Below are positions 1 through 10,435 of a stretch of DNA of 64,000 nt, piece after piece (the first letter of the stretch is position 1; every line of letters starts with the position of its first letter). This DNA comes from Dromiciops gliroides (taxonomy: Eukaryota > Chordata > Mammalia > Microbiotheria > Microbiotheriidae): positions 656,979,724 to 657,043,723 of the forward strand of contig NC_057861.1 in the NCBI RefSeq assembly GCF_019393635.1, read 5' to 3'. Below the pieces are notes generated by a model. The model saw nothing but the letters and a program-made list of their open reading frames with translations. It was not told where the DNA came from and searched no databases. The position numbers were made by a program, and so were the translations under genes.

Positions 1-294
1 AGTAGGATCCATCTTCCACATCATAGCCTTTTCTATCACCTGAAGTCAGAGAATCTGTTTTCATATTTCCTAATTTCCAGGCTAAATGAAAGAAGAAACA
101 AGGGAAGGAAAAAAGCATTTATTAAGTGCCCACCATGGACCAGGCACTGTGCTAAGCACTTTATCTCTTCTGGTGCAATCAGATCCCTCGGCCAATTCCC
201 TCATCATCATCCTCACATTACACAGAGGGTAACCAGAGAAAAGTTTTGTTCAATTACATTAATTATAGGTCAATAAATAAGGGATCTACTTTTT

Positions 295-454
295 TTGTTT
301 TGTTTGTTTGTTTTTGCAGGGCAATGAGGGTTAACTGACTTGCCCAGGGTCACACAGCTAGTAAGTATCAAGTGTCTGAGCTCGGATTTGAACTCGGGTC
401 CTCCTGAATCCAGGGCCGGTGCTCTATCCACCGAGACACCTAGCTGCCCCCTGA
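295..454 (-). repeat. CORE-SINE (WSINE1/MAR1-like), reverse orientation
   Basis: On the - strand it carries the tRNA-like head (GGGGCAGCTAGGTGTCTCGG) and the CORE motif with GTGTGACCCTGGGCAAGTCA. It is flanked by imperfect 14-bp target duplications at 281-294 and 455-468 (GGGATCTACTTTTT and GGGATATACTTTTT), and the T-run at its left edge is the reversed A-tail. Family name is from general knowledge of marsupial SINEs. Confidence 0.85.
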
Positions 455-867
455 GGGATATACTTTTTAAAAGTGAATAAACTTGTATGAATTTTAGTTT
501 AACTCTACACAATTAAAGTGAATGAAAATTATAATTGACTTAGTTCTTCTCAACAATACAATGATCCAAGATGAGTCCAAAGGACTCATGAGAGAAAATA
601 CTATCCACATCCAGAGAAAGAACTGATGGAGTCTGAATGCAGATTGAAGCATACTATTTTCACTTTTTTTTTTTCATTTTTTTCCTTTTGCAAATTGTAA
701 TTGTTTTGCAAACTGTTCTTTCACAACAGGACTAATAAAGGAAATAGGTTTTACATGATTTCATAGATATAAAACCTATCTCAAATTCCTCACCATCTTA
801 GGAAAGGGGGAGGGTGGGGAAATAAAAAGAAAATTTGGAACTCAAAAGTATATAAAAAATGAATGTC

Positions 868-1003
868 GGGACAGCTAGGTGGCGCAGTGGATAGAGTACT
901 GGCACTGGAGTAAGGAGGAACTGAGTTCAAATCCGACCTCAGACACTTGACACTTACTAGCTGTGTGACCCTGGGCAAGTCACTTCACCCCAACTGCCTC
1001 ACC
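868..1003 (+). repeat. CORE-SINE (WSINE1/MAR1-like)
   Basis: Direct-orientation copy starting GGGACAGCTAGGTGGCGCAG and ending at the AACTGCCTCACC tail, followed by an A-rich stretch. The tRNA-like B-box region (GTTCAAATCC) is clear. Confidence 0.85.
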
Positions 1004-1559
1004 AAAAGTTAAAAAAAAATGTTTAAAATTGCCTTTACATCTAATTGGAAAAAAATAAAATTATTTTAAAAAGTGAATGAAGGAATCATATTATTGTAAT
1101 ATGTGTCAAGGAGAAAGTGGCCACAGGAATCTCACAACTATTGCACCTCTGTGTAAATGATTGTTGGATGTGAACTGAAGTGTAGACTCTCCAGAACTTA
1201 TTCCAACTTATTAATGTACTTCCTAGGATGTGTTACCTGACCTGGGAATGTAGCCTGACCAGAGCAGAGTGCAGCATAATTACTAGCTTCCTTTATTCTG
1301 AATGCAGTTTTTCTATTCACGAAGTCCAAGATTGTATTAGCTTATTTGGCTCTCCTGTTACACTCATGTTATATTGAACTTTGCACTAAAATTCCTAGGC
1401 CTTTTCCAAATAAATCAGTGTCACTTGATACACTTTGACCTTTTAATTCATCAAAGCATCCAGGCACTTTGCACATGGACATGAGCTGATGTTAAATATT
1501 TCCAACATTCTATGTACTTGGGCAGTTGAATGTTTTGAATCCATGTTCAGGACTTTGAA

Positions 1560-1685
1560 ATTCAATAGGGACTGTGTGACTGGGCAAATCCCTTAACCTC
1601 TCTTGGTCTCAGTAGAATGAGAGGCTTGGATTAGGTGATCCTTGGAGTCCCTTCCAGGTCTAAATCTATGATCCTATGGTTCCAT
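1560..1685 (+). repeat. MIR-like SINE 3' part
   Basis: GTGTGACTGGGCAAATCCCTTAACCTCTC followed by the typical AATGAGAGGCTTGGATTAGGTGATCC tail. This is the diverged 3' half of a MIR/THER-type CORE-SINE. Confidence 0.65.
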
Positions 1686-1884
1686 GTTCGAAGGAAACAA
1701 ATATTATCTTGACGTTTAATTATTACAATTTATTTTAGGATTTAAATGACTTCCAGGTATAATTCTTAAATCCACAATACATCATTAAAAACAAAGAGAA
1801 CTGCAAACCAAACTCAAACTCTCAAAACTTATTTGGTTGATCCAATAAAATAAGGCATCAAATAGAAATCAAATAGTCAATAAG

Positions 1885-2110
1885 CATGTATTAAACACCT
1901 GTTATGGGCCAGACACTGGGCTAAGGACTGGGAGTACAGAGAAAGCTAAGATAGTCTCCTCTAGGGAACTGACTGTCTAATGAGGGAGCCAACATGAAAG
2001 CAATCTCTGTACAAACAAGATAGGTACAGGATAAATCGGAAATAATCAGCAGAGGGAAGGCACCAGAATTAAGGAGGATCACCAATATATTGTGATTTTC
2101 TCAGGAAAGG
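1885..2110 (+). repeat. Copy of an unnamed high-copy interspersed repeat
   Basis: It begins with the family's diagnostic head 'cctgttatgggccagacactgggctaagg' and continues with 'acaggataaatcggaaataatcag' and 'ggaaggcaccagaattaagg'. The same head-to-tail order occurs near 5.1, 6.0, 6.4, 21.4, 24.7 and 29.7 kb. I cannot name the family with certainty. Confidence 0.6.
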
Positions 2111-2212
2111 CTTTAATTTTTGCCTATTTTCATTCTGAACTCTCTATTTTATGCCATTTTTATATACTTTGTTTATAAAAGCACTCCATAAAGTCTTTTA
2201 GTACAGGCACAT

Positions 2213-2223
2213 GTATATATATA

Positions 2224-2258
<35 letters not shown>

Positions 2259-2275
2259 ATGTATGTATGTATGTA
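2213..2275. repeat. (TG)n / (TATG)n microsatellite
   Basis: Alternating AT, then TG dinucleotides, then about nine TATG tetranucleotide units. An open frame across it on the - strand only reads the repeat (His/Thr/Tyr runs) and is not coding. Confidence 0.95.
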
Positions 2276-2339
2276 GACAGAAAGGGGGAGGTGAGAGAGA
2301 GAGAGACTGACTGACTTTCAAAGCAATTCTGTTATCTTC

Positions 2340-2575
2340 TCTTTTGCTTAAAGAATCACTTCTGTTCATGTGGAGTATGCTGAAGCTGGAGCAAGAAGAC
2401 TCGAGTTCACATCCTGCCACCATACTTACTAGCTGTATCAACCTGAACAAATAGTGTAAATTTCTTCATCTGTAAAATGGGGATAATAATAGCATCTTCC
2501 TCACAGAGTTGTGAAGATCAAATGAGATAACTTGTGTAAAATGCTTTGCAAACTTTAAATTCTATTCTTAGCAAG
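2340..2575 (+). repeat. MIR/THER-type CORE-SINE
   Basis: It contains ACTTACTAGCTGTAT, then 'cttcatctgtaaaatggggataataat' and 'gtgaagatcaaatgagataa', the diagnostic 3' order of a MIR element. Confidence 0.75.
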
Positions 2576-2579
2576 AGAC

Positions 2580-2900
2580 ACCCCATCTTCTAGAGGGCTT
2601 TTCACTGGCTATCCCCCATGCCTGGGCTTCTCTCCCTCCCCATCATTGCTCCCCCGCTTCCTTGAAGCCTTAGCTAAAGTCCCACCTTCTGCAAGGAGCC
2701 TTTCCCTTAAATTCAGTGCCTTTCCTTTAAGATTATATCCAATTTATTCGATTTGCATGTTGTCTCCCCATTAGACTGTGTGCACCATGGGAGCTGGGTC
2801 TGTTTGTTTTTTTCGTACTTTGTATCCCCAGTGCTTGGCATGGTGGTGGACCCAGAATCATGATAATATATTAATAAATGCATGTTAATTTGACTCGATT
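2580..2900 (+). repeat. L2-type LINE 3' end
   Basis: The order 'aaggagcctttccc', 'ttagactgtgtgcaccatgggagctgggtctg', 'tttgtatccccagtgcttggca' and 'aataaatgcatg' is that of the L2 LINE 3' UTR. A second partial copy follows to about 3080. Confidence 0.7.
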
Positions 2901-3368
2901 GTCCCTCTATTGGCGACTAAGCTCCCTAAGGGCAAGACAACCATTCTTATCTAAACTTTGAACCTCCTACAGGGCTTAGCAGTGTGATACTGGACCGAGC
3001 CCCTTGCAGGCAGGGCCCTTTGGAGTTTTTTCCTGGGACGGGGCCTGGCACACAGCAGTCACTTAATAAATGCTTCTTGACTCGTCACTCAGTGGGAATA
3101 CACCTGCTGATGAGCTGAAAGTGGAAATCCCCTGCGGGAACTCCCGACTCTAGAAGGGCATATTCTGGTGTTTTGAAACGAGAAATCATTCTAATCACAG
3201 TTCCCAGGAGGGAGGGAAGCCAGGCAGGTAGCCAGAGGCTTAGGCCGCCCCCACTCCCAGTTCCAGCTTCGGCTCCAGTGACCCAGGCTCGGACGCGCAA
3301 AGCCAATGAAATGACGCCACCTGGCGTCTCGGTTATCCGCAGACCTCGGGGCCCGGCGTGAATGGCGG

Positions 3369-3373
3369 TGTGC

Positions 3374-3417
<44 letters not shown>
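3369..3417. repeat. (TG)n microsatellite in the CpG-island promoter
   Basis: About 23-24 uninterrupted TG units just upstream of the main GC-rich core. Potentially length-polymorphic and capable of Z-DNA formation. Overlapping Val/Cys or His/Thr open frames are artefacts. Confidence 0.95.
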
Positions 3418-3421
<4 letters not shown>

Positions 3422-3668
3422 TCAGATGCGGAATCACAAGTGTGAAGGTCCGACTCAGTGTCCTCTCACGGGGTGATCTAAGGGAGGGAGGGGGAAGTCT
3501 CCCACTCGGGACACACGTTAAGGACTCTCCCGTGAGAAGCAGTCTCCTCGCCCAGCGAGGATTTCCGTCCGCCTTCTCAGCCTGCCGGCCCTTGAGTGGC
3601 CTCGGTGAAGGGAGTGAGGAGGAGGGACCTATTCCGCCTGGCCAACCGCCTCCCGCGACTGTTGGTGT

Positions 3669-3711
3669 CCCGCCCCCGTCCGCGCGCAACGCCCCCGCCC
3701 CGCCCCCGGAG
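3669..3711 (+). promoter_or_regulatory. GC-box cluster (Sp/KLF-type sites)
   Basis: Several overlapping CCGCCCC/CGCCCCC motifs (CCCGCCCCCG, CGCCCCCGCCCCGCCCCC) 170-215 bp upstream of the TMEM38B start codon. Confidence 0.65.
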
Positions 3712-3757
3712 TCCCCTTTTCTACTCTCCCCTCCCCACGGTCCAAGCGGGGTAGTGA

Positions 3758-3768
3758 GCGCATGCGCA
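3758..3768. promoter_or_regulatory. NRF1-type palindrome GCGCATGCGCA
   Basis: Exact match to the core of the NRF1 consensus, 116-126 bp upstream of the ATG. This is common in CpG-island promoters and is a motif match only. Confidence 0.65.
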
Positions 3769-3883
3769 CCACGCTGTCTGAGGAGTGGGCAGGCGGTGGA
3801 GGAACGCCCCCTTCGGAGCCGAGCGAACTGCAGGAGCTGGAGCCGAAGCCTCGGGGCTGCGCGGGGGTCCCGCCACGGTCGCT

Positions 3884-3995
3884 ATGGAACGTGTGTGGGA
3901 GGAGCTGACCCTCGCCTTCTCCCGGATCTCCATGTTCCCCTTTTTCGACATCGCCCACTACCTGGTGTCTGTGATGACGCTGAGGCAGCAGCTCG
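3884..3995 (+). CDS. TMEM38B: TMEM38B (TRIC-B) coding exon 1
   Basis: This exon encodes the first 37 residues plus one base of trimeric intracellular cation channel B, a monovalent cation channel of the ER/SR that supplies counter-ions during Ca2+ release. The peptide has the family's N-terminal signature FSRISMFPFFDIAHYLVSVM, covering the lumenal N terminus and the start of TM1. The ATG at 3884 is chosen because family similarity starts there and it has G at -3 and G at +4. The in-frame ATG at 3785 lies in CpG-island sequence without family similarity. The exon ends CTCG|GTGAGT, a strong donor, leaving a phase-1 intron. It joins in frame to 38714. TMEM38A is less likely because the FFDIAHYLVSVM stretch is B-type. 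Confidence 0.93.
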
Positions 3996-5079
3996 GTGAG
4001 TCCCCTTGGCTGGCAAGAGCCCGGGACCCCTACTACGAGGGGCTGCCGCGGGGAGACGGGAGCAGCCTCCTATGCTTCACCTCGCCCGGGGGAAAGCGTC
4101 GCTCCCCGCCTCAGTTTCCCTCTAACGTCTCTTCTGTCCCCTTCCCCTTCCCTTGGCCCTCCTGTTACCTGTGCTTAAATACTCCGATAGTGTGAATACC
4201 CTGAAACTGGCGACTGTGATTTTTCACCACTCCCCCCCCCCCCAACCTCCCCAGGGTTGTGAGTGTAAAATTTGATAGTATTTGTAAAACCCTTTTCAAA
4301 CCTTCATGGGGCAATAGAAATGTTAGCGATTTTATTGGTAAGAATTGTTTCCTCCCAGGAAGTAAACTGTGCCGATAAGATACTGTAGATGATTCTCCCA
4401 CGCTTTCAGACACCGCCCCCGCCCCCCCCCCCCCAATCCTCGGGGTCAAACTGAGAGGCTTGACCATACATGGTGCTTAATGACTATGTTCTTGAAATGA
4501 GTTATGGGGATTACTGGCAAATGGGTCCTTGTGGACCAGTCTGTATATAATTAACTTTGGCCACCCAGGAAACACATGATTGTGGGGAAGGGCTCGTTGC
4601 TCTGATAGCCATTTAAGACAGGTGGTTGAGTGATCTACCTAGAGCCAGAACTTGGGGCTGCCATATTTCCGTTGCAGTCCAAGGATCTAAAGTCTTTGTC
4701 CCAGTGTTAAAGTTATGTTATTGAAGAGCATTTAAAAGCCGACACACAAGGCTCACAGTTGACAGAAGTGTGCATGAGATTTGTTTTTTCTTCTCCATTT
4801 ATAAAAATTGACATCTCTTGCAATATTCGTGAAGTTGTGAGGCACTTTACAACTCTGAAAGTTCTGTAAGTATTCAAAGTAACAGTCTGAAAGTAAAAGT
4901 TAGAGGGTTTGAATTGAAAGTGACATTTTACTATCAGGTTTGTTGTCCCTTTCTCCACTGTCTTGTTTTTTTCTCCACTGTCTTTTTCCCCCCCCTCCAC
5001 TGTCTTTTGCAAACCCTTTCTTACTTTTTCAGACCCTCTCTCAGCTGAGAATTTTTCCTTATATTTCAGTTTGTGAATC

Positions 5080-5290
5080 AATAAATATTTATTAAGAGCC
5101 TGCTATGTTCCAGCTACTGTACTAAGGGTTGGTAATACAAATACAGATAGAAATGACAGTCCCTGCCTTCAAAGGGTTTATAATTTAATGGGGGAAAAAC
5201 ACATACTAAAGGAATTGAAAGGAAGAGGAAGGGTGATGGAGAAATAGAGAAGTAAAAACGAGTGGAGCTGGTGGGAAATCAGGAAGAAAA
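5080..5290 (+). repeat. Copy of the unnamed high-copy repeat
   Basis: Shares 'tattaagagcctgctatgttccagctactgtactaagg', 'agtccctgccttcaaagggtttataattt' with the copies near 5.9 and 6.4 kb. It is 5'-complete and truncated at the right. Confidence 0.6.
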
Positions 5291-5534
5291 CTGTGCTGAT
5301 CCCCTTCTTTTAAGTAGAGGCCTTGGAGCCTATGGCCCTGCACTCTAGTCAAAGGGTCCAAATAGGGGCAGAGAGCACTGATGAGATGTGAGAACCAGGC
5401 CGATTGAATCTTGCAACATAATGAGATTTCCCAGTGATGCCTTTCCTGGGGAAGAAGGGCAGATGGAGAGGTCCAAAAGCAGTCAAACTAGTGGGAAATG
5501 GGGAGGAAAATCTCACTGAAAAAATTGAGAGCAT

Positions 5535-5880
5535 TTGCTTAAAACTCCCTTTTATTCATCTCTGTCATCTTATGTCACTCAGATGCCATCTTCCTCTTAT
5601 CTCTTATTTCCTCCTCCTCTCATATGAAGAGGTGGCCCTTCTTGCCAAGGCAGATTGTTTTCTGTGCACAAGGTATCCCCTTCCATCTTTTCTTCATCAT
5701 CAGATTTCCCCCTCTGTCATCTGTATTCTCTTTCTAATCTTCAGTCGTTCCTTATCTACTTACTGGCTGCATCCCTTCTTCCTACAAACACATACATGTC
5801 TCCAATCCTCAAATAAACTCTCACTTTATCTATTTCTACTAGCTGTCATCCCATCCCATTAGCTGTCATCCCATATATCT
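5535..5880 (+). repeat. Old pyrimidine-rich repeat, probably non-L1 LINE remnant
   Basis: A long CT-rich stretch whose motif order (caggtatccccttcc, ctccaatcctcaaataaactctc) resembles the segment at 19.8-20.5 kb. The 142-residue open frame at 5434-5862 has low complexity (Leu/Ser/Phe/His) and no recognisable domain. I regard it as repeat-derived. Confidence 0.4.
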
Positions 5881-5929
5881 TCCCTTTAATGGCTAAATAC
5901 CTTGAGAAGGCTGAGGGCCATGTACAATT

Positions 5930-6358
5930 GTCAATCAGTAACATTTTGTTAAATACCTACTATGTGCCAGGCACTGTTCTAAGTGCTGAGCCTAACAAAG
6001 AAAGGTAAAAGACAGTTTCTGGTCTCCAGGAACTTGAAGTCTAATGGGAGAAACAACATGCAAACTACTATATAGTAGTAGAGGCAGCTAGGTGGTAGCA
6101 GGGGATAAGAGTTCTGGGCCTGGAGTTAGGAAGAACTTAGTCTAAGATTCATTCTCAGATACTTACTAGCTATGTGACCCTGGGCAGGTCACTTAACCTC
6201 TGCCTCACACCTGCCTCTCAACATTGTTGTGAAGATCAAATGAGATAATATTGTAAAGGGCTTAGCACAGTGCCTGGCACGTAGTAGGCTCTATGTAAAT
6301 GCTAATTATTATTATTATTTACAGATAAGATATATACAGGATAAATTGGAAATAATCA
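5930..6358 (+). repeat. Unnamed high-copy repeat interrupted by a CORE-SINE/MIR
   Basis: The head (5940-6080) and the following 'acagataagatatatacaggataaattggaaataatcag' (6321-6358) are consecutive in other copies. The 6083-6320 MIR-type element therefore inserted into this copy. Confidence 0.6.
6083..6320 (+). repeat. CORE-SINE / MIR, nearly full length
   Basis: It runs from the tRNA-like head GGCAGCTAGGTGG through CTAGCTATGTGACCCTGGGCAGGTCA to 'gtgcctggcacgtagtaggctctatgtaaatgctaattattatt', the 3' end of a MIR-type CORE-SINE. Confidence 0.8.
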
Positions 6359-6359
6359 G

Positions 6360-6750
6360 TTTGATTTAATAAACATTTATTAAACACGTACTATGTTTCA
6401 GGCACTGTATTAAGCATTGGGTTTATAAAAATAGGCAAAAGACAGTCAGTCCTTGACCAAGGAGCTTATAATCTAACTTGGGAGACCAAATGCAAATAAA
6501 TATCTCACAAAGCAAGCAATATATGGTATCAGTAGGAAATAACTAACAGAGAGAAGGCATCGGAATTAAGAAGATTTGGGGGAAGCTTCTTGTAGGAAGT
6601 GGGATTTTATTTGGGACCTAAAGGAAGCCAGAGAATTCAGTAGTTGAAGTGGAGGAAGGAGAACATTCCACACATAGTGCCTGGGGCACAGGGATGACTA
6701 TCTAGTTTGTGGATTGGTCAGGAAACCAGTTTCACTGGATTGAAAAGTAT
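6360..6750 (+). repeat. Second adjacent copy of the unnamed high-copy repeat
   Basis: It restarts at 'aataaacatttattaaacacgtactatg' and continues through 'gaagtgggattttatttgggacctaaaggaagcc' to 'gattgaaaagtatatattgagg'. This gives the most complete view of the family's 5' 400 bp. Confidence 0.65.
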
Positions 6751-6759
6751 ATATTGAGG

Positions 6760-6955
6760 AGTAAGGTGGTTGTTTGTCCTTCATTCTTGAAGAGGACCGT
6801 GACATTGGGAAGCGATGTCATGACTTGCCCTGAATTGGATTTAAGTGAGGCAGGGCTGTGTAAAGGCACCGACTTCATTTACCCTCTCCTCTAGAGCCAT
6901 CTGGGTCCCGTGGCAAGCTATACAGCAGGACAACTGAAGTTGGCACTGGATGTTT
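6760..6955 (+). repeat. SINE-like repeat of a second family ('TTTGTCCTTCATTCTTGAAGAGGACC')
   Basis: Also present as diverged copies near 15.06-15.20 kb, 15.62-15.77 kb and 57.21-57.42 kb. Shared words are 'gaagaggaccgtgac', 'ggatttaagtgaggcagggctgtg' and 'agagccatctgggtcc'. Family not named with confidence. Confidence 0.5.
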
Positions 6956-7080
6956 AAGGCAATTGGAGTTAAATGACTTGCCCAGGGTAACACAGCTAGT
7001 AAGTGTCTGAGGTGAAATTTGAACGCAGGTCCTTCCAACTTCAGGGTCAGTGTTCTATTCACTGTACTGCCACTTTCCTC
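6956..7080 (-). repeat. CORE-SINE, reverse, diverged
   Basis: Reverse-strand copy with GACTTGCCCAGGGTAACACAGCTAGTAAGTGTCTGAGG. It abuts the second-family repeat directly. Confidence 0.7.
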
Positions 7081-7139
7081 CCAGGCACTCAGGCTGGCCA
7101 CCTAGGTGTCATCACTTCCTACTCTGTTTTACCTCCCCA

Positions 7140-7490
7140 TACCTAATTTCTTCCCAAGGCCTGTGGATTTCACCTTTGCAACATTTCTCAAATGGCCCCT
7201 TCTCTCCTCTGACACTGCCACTGCCACCACCCTAGTACATGCCCTGTCACCTCACAGTTGGGCAGAAGTCTTTCCTGAACATTCTTAATAATAGCATCTT
7301 TGCTCTCTTAACTATTTCCTATTTGTCCTATTTATACATATTTGATTGTTTGTAGTCTCCTCAATTAGATGGTGAGCTTCTTGAGGGCAGGGACTGCCTT
7401 TTGGTTCTTTTTATATCTTCCAGTGCTTAGTGAAGTCCCTGGCACATAGTAGGCACTTAATAAATGTTTACTGACTGATGTACATATACA
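7140..7490 (+). repeat. L2-type LINE 3' end
   Basis: 'attagatggtgagcttcttgagggcaggga', 'cctggcacatagtaggcacttaataaatgtt' is the L2 3' UTR order. A second short copy lies at about 7510-7620. Confidence 0.75.
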
Positions 7491-7619
7491 CATATATACA
7501 TACATGTTTTTCATGTTGTCTGTAGTCTGTGAGCTCCTTGCTTTTCCTTGTATTCTCGGCACTTAATACAGTTCCTTACACCTGATAGGTGCTTAATAAA
7601 TGCTAGTTAACTGACTGAT

Positions 7620-7985
7620 GTGTGTGTTTTGTTAGGTGGTCTTCCATACATTTTGGTATATTGTGTATTTTCTGTATATTTATAACATTTTGTAGTAATT
7701 TTGAATGGAATTTGTGTCTTGGAATGGTAACATACAGAAAAGTTGATGACTTATGCAGATTTATTTTATGTTTTTATGCTATTTTACTGACGTTATGGTT
7801 TCAGTTAATTGATGCAGTTGAGTTTTTCAGGTTCTCTAAGTAGACTATTGTATTATCTGCAAAATCGATGTTTGTTTTCTTCATGTGTTCTGTTATTTTT
7901 TTCTTATCTTACTGCTTCAGCTAGCACCTATAGCTATGTATCAAATAATAATGTGGTAATGTACAATTATTTATCTTTGATCTAA
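7620..7985 (-). repeat. L1 ORF2 (reverse transcriptase) relic, part 1
   Basis: Antisense L1 RT sequence, parallel to the copy at 59.76-60.34 kb (similar words around 'taacatacag', 'gttgatgacttatgcagatttattttat' and 'ctctaagtagac'). It is split from its other half (8215-8520) by the MIR at about 7985-8210. Confidence 0.5.
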
Positions 7986-8212
7986 GAGTTAGGAAGATCA
8001 GAATTCAAATGTAGTCTCAGTCACTAACTTTATGACCTGTGCAAATCATTTAATCTCTCACTCAGTTTCTTCATCTATAAAATGGAGATAACACCTACTT
8101 TCCAAGGTTGTTAGTGAATACTCATTTCCTATTATTATCTCAAAAGATGAGATAATATTTGCAAAGTGCTTTACAAACTTTAAAGTATTATATAAATGCT
8201 AGTTATTACTGG
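7985..8212 (+). repeat. MIR/THER-type CORE-SINE
   Basis: 'aagatcagaattcaaatgtagtctcagtcac', 'tatgacctgtgcaaatcatttaatctct', 'cttcatctataaaatggagataa' and 'tataaatgctagttattact' in the correct MIR order. Confidence 0.75.
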
Positions 8213-8519
8213 GAAGACTAATGCTAATGCTTTGTTTTAGATATTTACTATTTATCATATAAAGGAAAGGCCTACTTATTCCTATGCTTTTTAGTGTTTC
8301 TAACAGAAATAAGTATCTTGTCAAAGGCCTTTTATTTTACCTATTTATTATGTTCATGTAATAACATTTTATTGTTTTTGTTATTAATGTGATTTATTAT
8401 GTAGTTTTTTCCTATATTGAAAGAACCCTCCATTCTTGGTATTAACTCAGCCTGGTCACAGTGTGTAGACTTTTTTGATATGTTGTAGCCTCTTTGCCAG
8501 TATTTTATTTATTTTTTTG

Positions 8520-9300
8520 CATTGATATTTTTTAAAGTAATAAATATTTTTATTCATAGTTTTGAGTTCCAATTTTTATCCCTCCTTTCCTTTCTCCCTT
8601 CCCCGCTCCCTGAGGTGGGAAGCAGATATGGGTTATACATGTACTGTTATATAAAACATTACCATATTAGACATTTTGTACAAGAAAACTTGAGTAAAAG
8701 AACAAATGAAAGAAAGTGAAAAATAGCATGCTTCAGTCTGTGTTCCATCGATATCAGTTCTTTCTTTGGAGGTGGATAGATAGTATGTTTCATCAGTAGT
8801 CCTTTGGGATTGTCTTGGATCATTGGTTTGTTGAGAATAGTTAAGTCATTCACATTTCTTCATCAAACAATATTGCTGTCTCTGTGCACAATGTTATTTA
8901 TTTATTTTTTTTTGGTGGGGCAATGGGGGTTAAGTGACTTGCCCAGGGTCACACAGCTAGTAAGTGCCAAGTGTCTGAGGCCAGATTTGAATTCAGGTAC
9001 TCCTGAATCCAGGGTCGGTGCTTTATCCACTTTGCCATCTAGCTGCCCCCCCACAATGTTCTTTTGGTTCTGCTAACTTCACACAAGTCTTTCTAGGCCT
9101 TTCTGAAATCATCCTACTTGTTATTTCTTATAGCACAATAATACTTCATCACCATCATATACCACAGCTTGTTTAGCCATCCCGCAATAGATGGGCATTC
9201 CTTTGATTTTCAGTTCTTAGCCACCACAAAAAGAGCTGCTATAAATATTTTTGTACTGATAGTTTTTTTTTCTCTTTTGGGGGATTTCATTGATTTTAAT
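8520..9300 (-). repeat. L1 3' end fragment, reverse, with SINE inserted
   Basis: Antisense L1 3' UTR and distal ORF2 sequence ('tagtcctttgggattgtcttggatcattgg', 'gctataaatatttttgtact'). The SINE at 8896-9051 split it, duplicating CACAATGTT. Confidence 0.7.
8896..9051 (-). repeat. CORE-SINE, reverse, inside L1
   Basis: Near-consensus reverse copy with 9-bp target duplication CACAATGTT at 8887-8895 and 9052-9060. Confidence 0.9.
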
Positions 9301-10139
9301 TAAGAGTATTGGCCTAAAAGGTTTTTTTGTTTTTGTTTTTGTCTCTCCTTGGTTTAAGTATCAAGATTACATTTGTGTTTTAGAAAAAGTTTGTTCGGAT
9401 CCCTTATTTTCCTCTTTTTTTTATTTGAAAACTATTAGTATTGAATTTAACTGTTCTTTGAATATTTGATAGTATTTTTGATAGAATTCATTTGTAAATC
9501 TGGCTTTTCTGGGACTGTGTTTATTGTTTTGATTTTCCCCCCAATTTTGTGAATTTCTTCTGTGATTTGGGTTTTTTGATTTCTTGATTTCCTAATTTTT
9601 TTTTTTTAGTTGTATGCCCAATTCATTGGTTTGTTCTTTTTCTCCTTTAAGAGTTGATTCAAGTGAAGTCAGAGTAGGGATAATGGTCTGAGAAAATATT
9701 GAAGGGTATAGGGATTGGAAGTCTCAAGGAGAACAAAGAATGGAGGTGATAAGAATTCAATTCACCAAGCCTGTATTGTGCCAAGCTTTGCATTTACCAC
9801 GGAAAAATGACAGGCCTTGACCTCAAAAGGCTTTCCTTTTGGCTGGGAGGTGACATTTACCTAGATAAGTACCATATAAGGCAGAATGGTAGAGTTAAAG
9901 GAAAGATTTGAAGTATTTTAGATTTATTCAAGGGGATTGAAGGTTCACTTTCAGTTTTGGTGATGAGGAAAGCAAGTTGAGTTGGGCCTTGGAGGGTCCC
10001 CCTTGACTTGACTGCTCTATTCATTCTACACCAAATGGCTTCTCAACTGCATAGTAAAATAATTGAGAAGTGAAGATACCATGAGATATTTGTAAAGTGC
10101 TTTGTAAACTTTAAAGTACTATATAAATGTTATCAATAC

Positions 10140-10435
10140 TATTACTGTGATGAAAACGATGATGAATATGTAGAAATGGCACTATAGAGAACAAAGACTG
10201 GAAAAGCAGCCAGATTAGACCAAGATTTAATAGAAGAGACCTGCATTGGAGGCAGCATACTTTTGAGGGTATTGAAGGATTTATATCAGATATTTGAAGG
10301 AGGGGAAGATACCAAAGTTGTAGAAGAAATCTTTGGTCTTCTCGAAATTAAAAAAGGTAAGATTAAGAGCATCAATAACTACTGACATATGTGAGTGCTA
10401 CCTTATCTACACAAAATCTTTGAGTTACCTTTTAA
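10140..10435 (+). repeat. Relic of a non-L1 LINE reverse transcriptase
   Basis: Conceptual translation in + frames gives RT-like text: a GKAA...LDQ block, then LRVLKDLYQIFEGG and KSINNY. These match the palm-entry region of RTE/L2-class reverse transcriptases (GKAAGxDQ ... NYRPISL), with frameshifts and stops. A paralogous scrap lies at 26.16-26.38 kb. Not coding now. Confidence 0.5.

Larger units (their letters stand above)
1..3200. other. Upstream flank of TMEM38B, repeat-rich, no gene seen
   Basis: No host exon is recognised here. The stretch holds two CORE-SINEs, MIR and L2 remnants, an unnamed high-copy repeat and a TG/TATG microsatellite, listed separately. What lies between them is AT-rich unique-looking sequence. 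Short open frames here fall in SINEs or simple repeats and have no coding features. Confidence 0.7.
3230..4115 (+). promoter_or_regulatory. TMEM38B: CpG-island promoter of TMEM38B
   Basis: An abrupt rise in G+C and CpG density in otherwise AT-rich DNA, spanning the region upstream of the start codon, exon 1 and the start of intron 1. Visible elements are a CCAAT box with an adjacent TGACGCCA CRE-like motif (about 3303-3320), clustered GC boxes (3669-3711) and a palindromic NRF1-type site (3758-3768). No TATA box is evident, typical of a broadly expressed CpG-island promoter. The transcription start was not resolved, but the GC boxes and NRF1 site put it a short distance upstream of 3884. The extent was judged by eye. 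Confidence 0.8.

Noticed and set aside
2213..2275. Tandem repeat considered as a CRISPR-like array
   Set aside because: Simple microsatellite in a mammalian genome; no spacers or cas genes.
3333..3999. Open frames of 118 and 213 codons on both strands over the CpG island
   Set aside because: They arise from GC-rich promoter sequence and the TG repeat. The exon 1 frame with family similarity and a good donor explains the real coding potential.
8804..9076. 90-codon + frame with 'DLPRVTQLVSAKCLRPDLNSG' and many similar frames elsewhere (e.g. 32840-33082, 48074-48268, 59534-59731)
   Set aside because: The shared peptide is simply the translation of the reverse CORE-SINE consensus, not a protein family.
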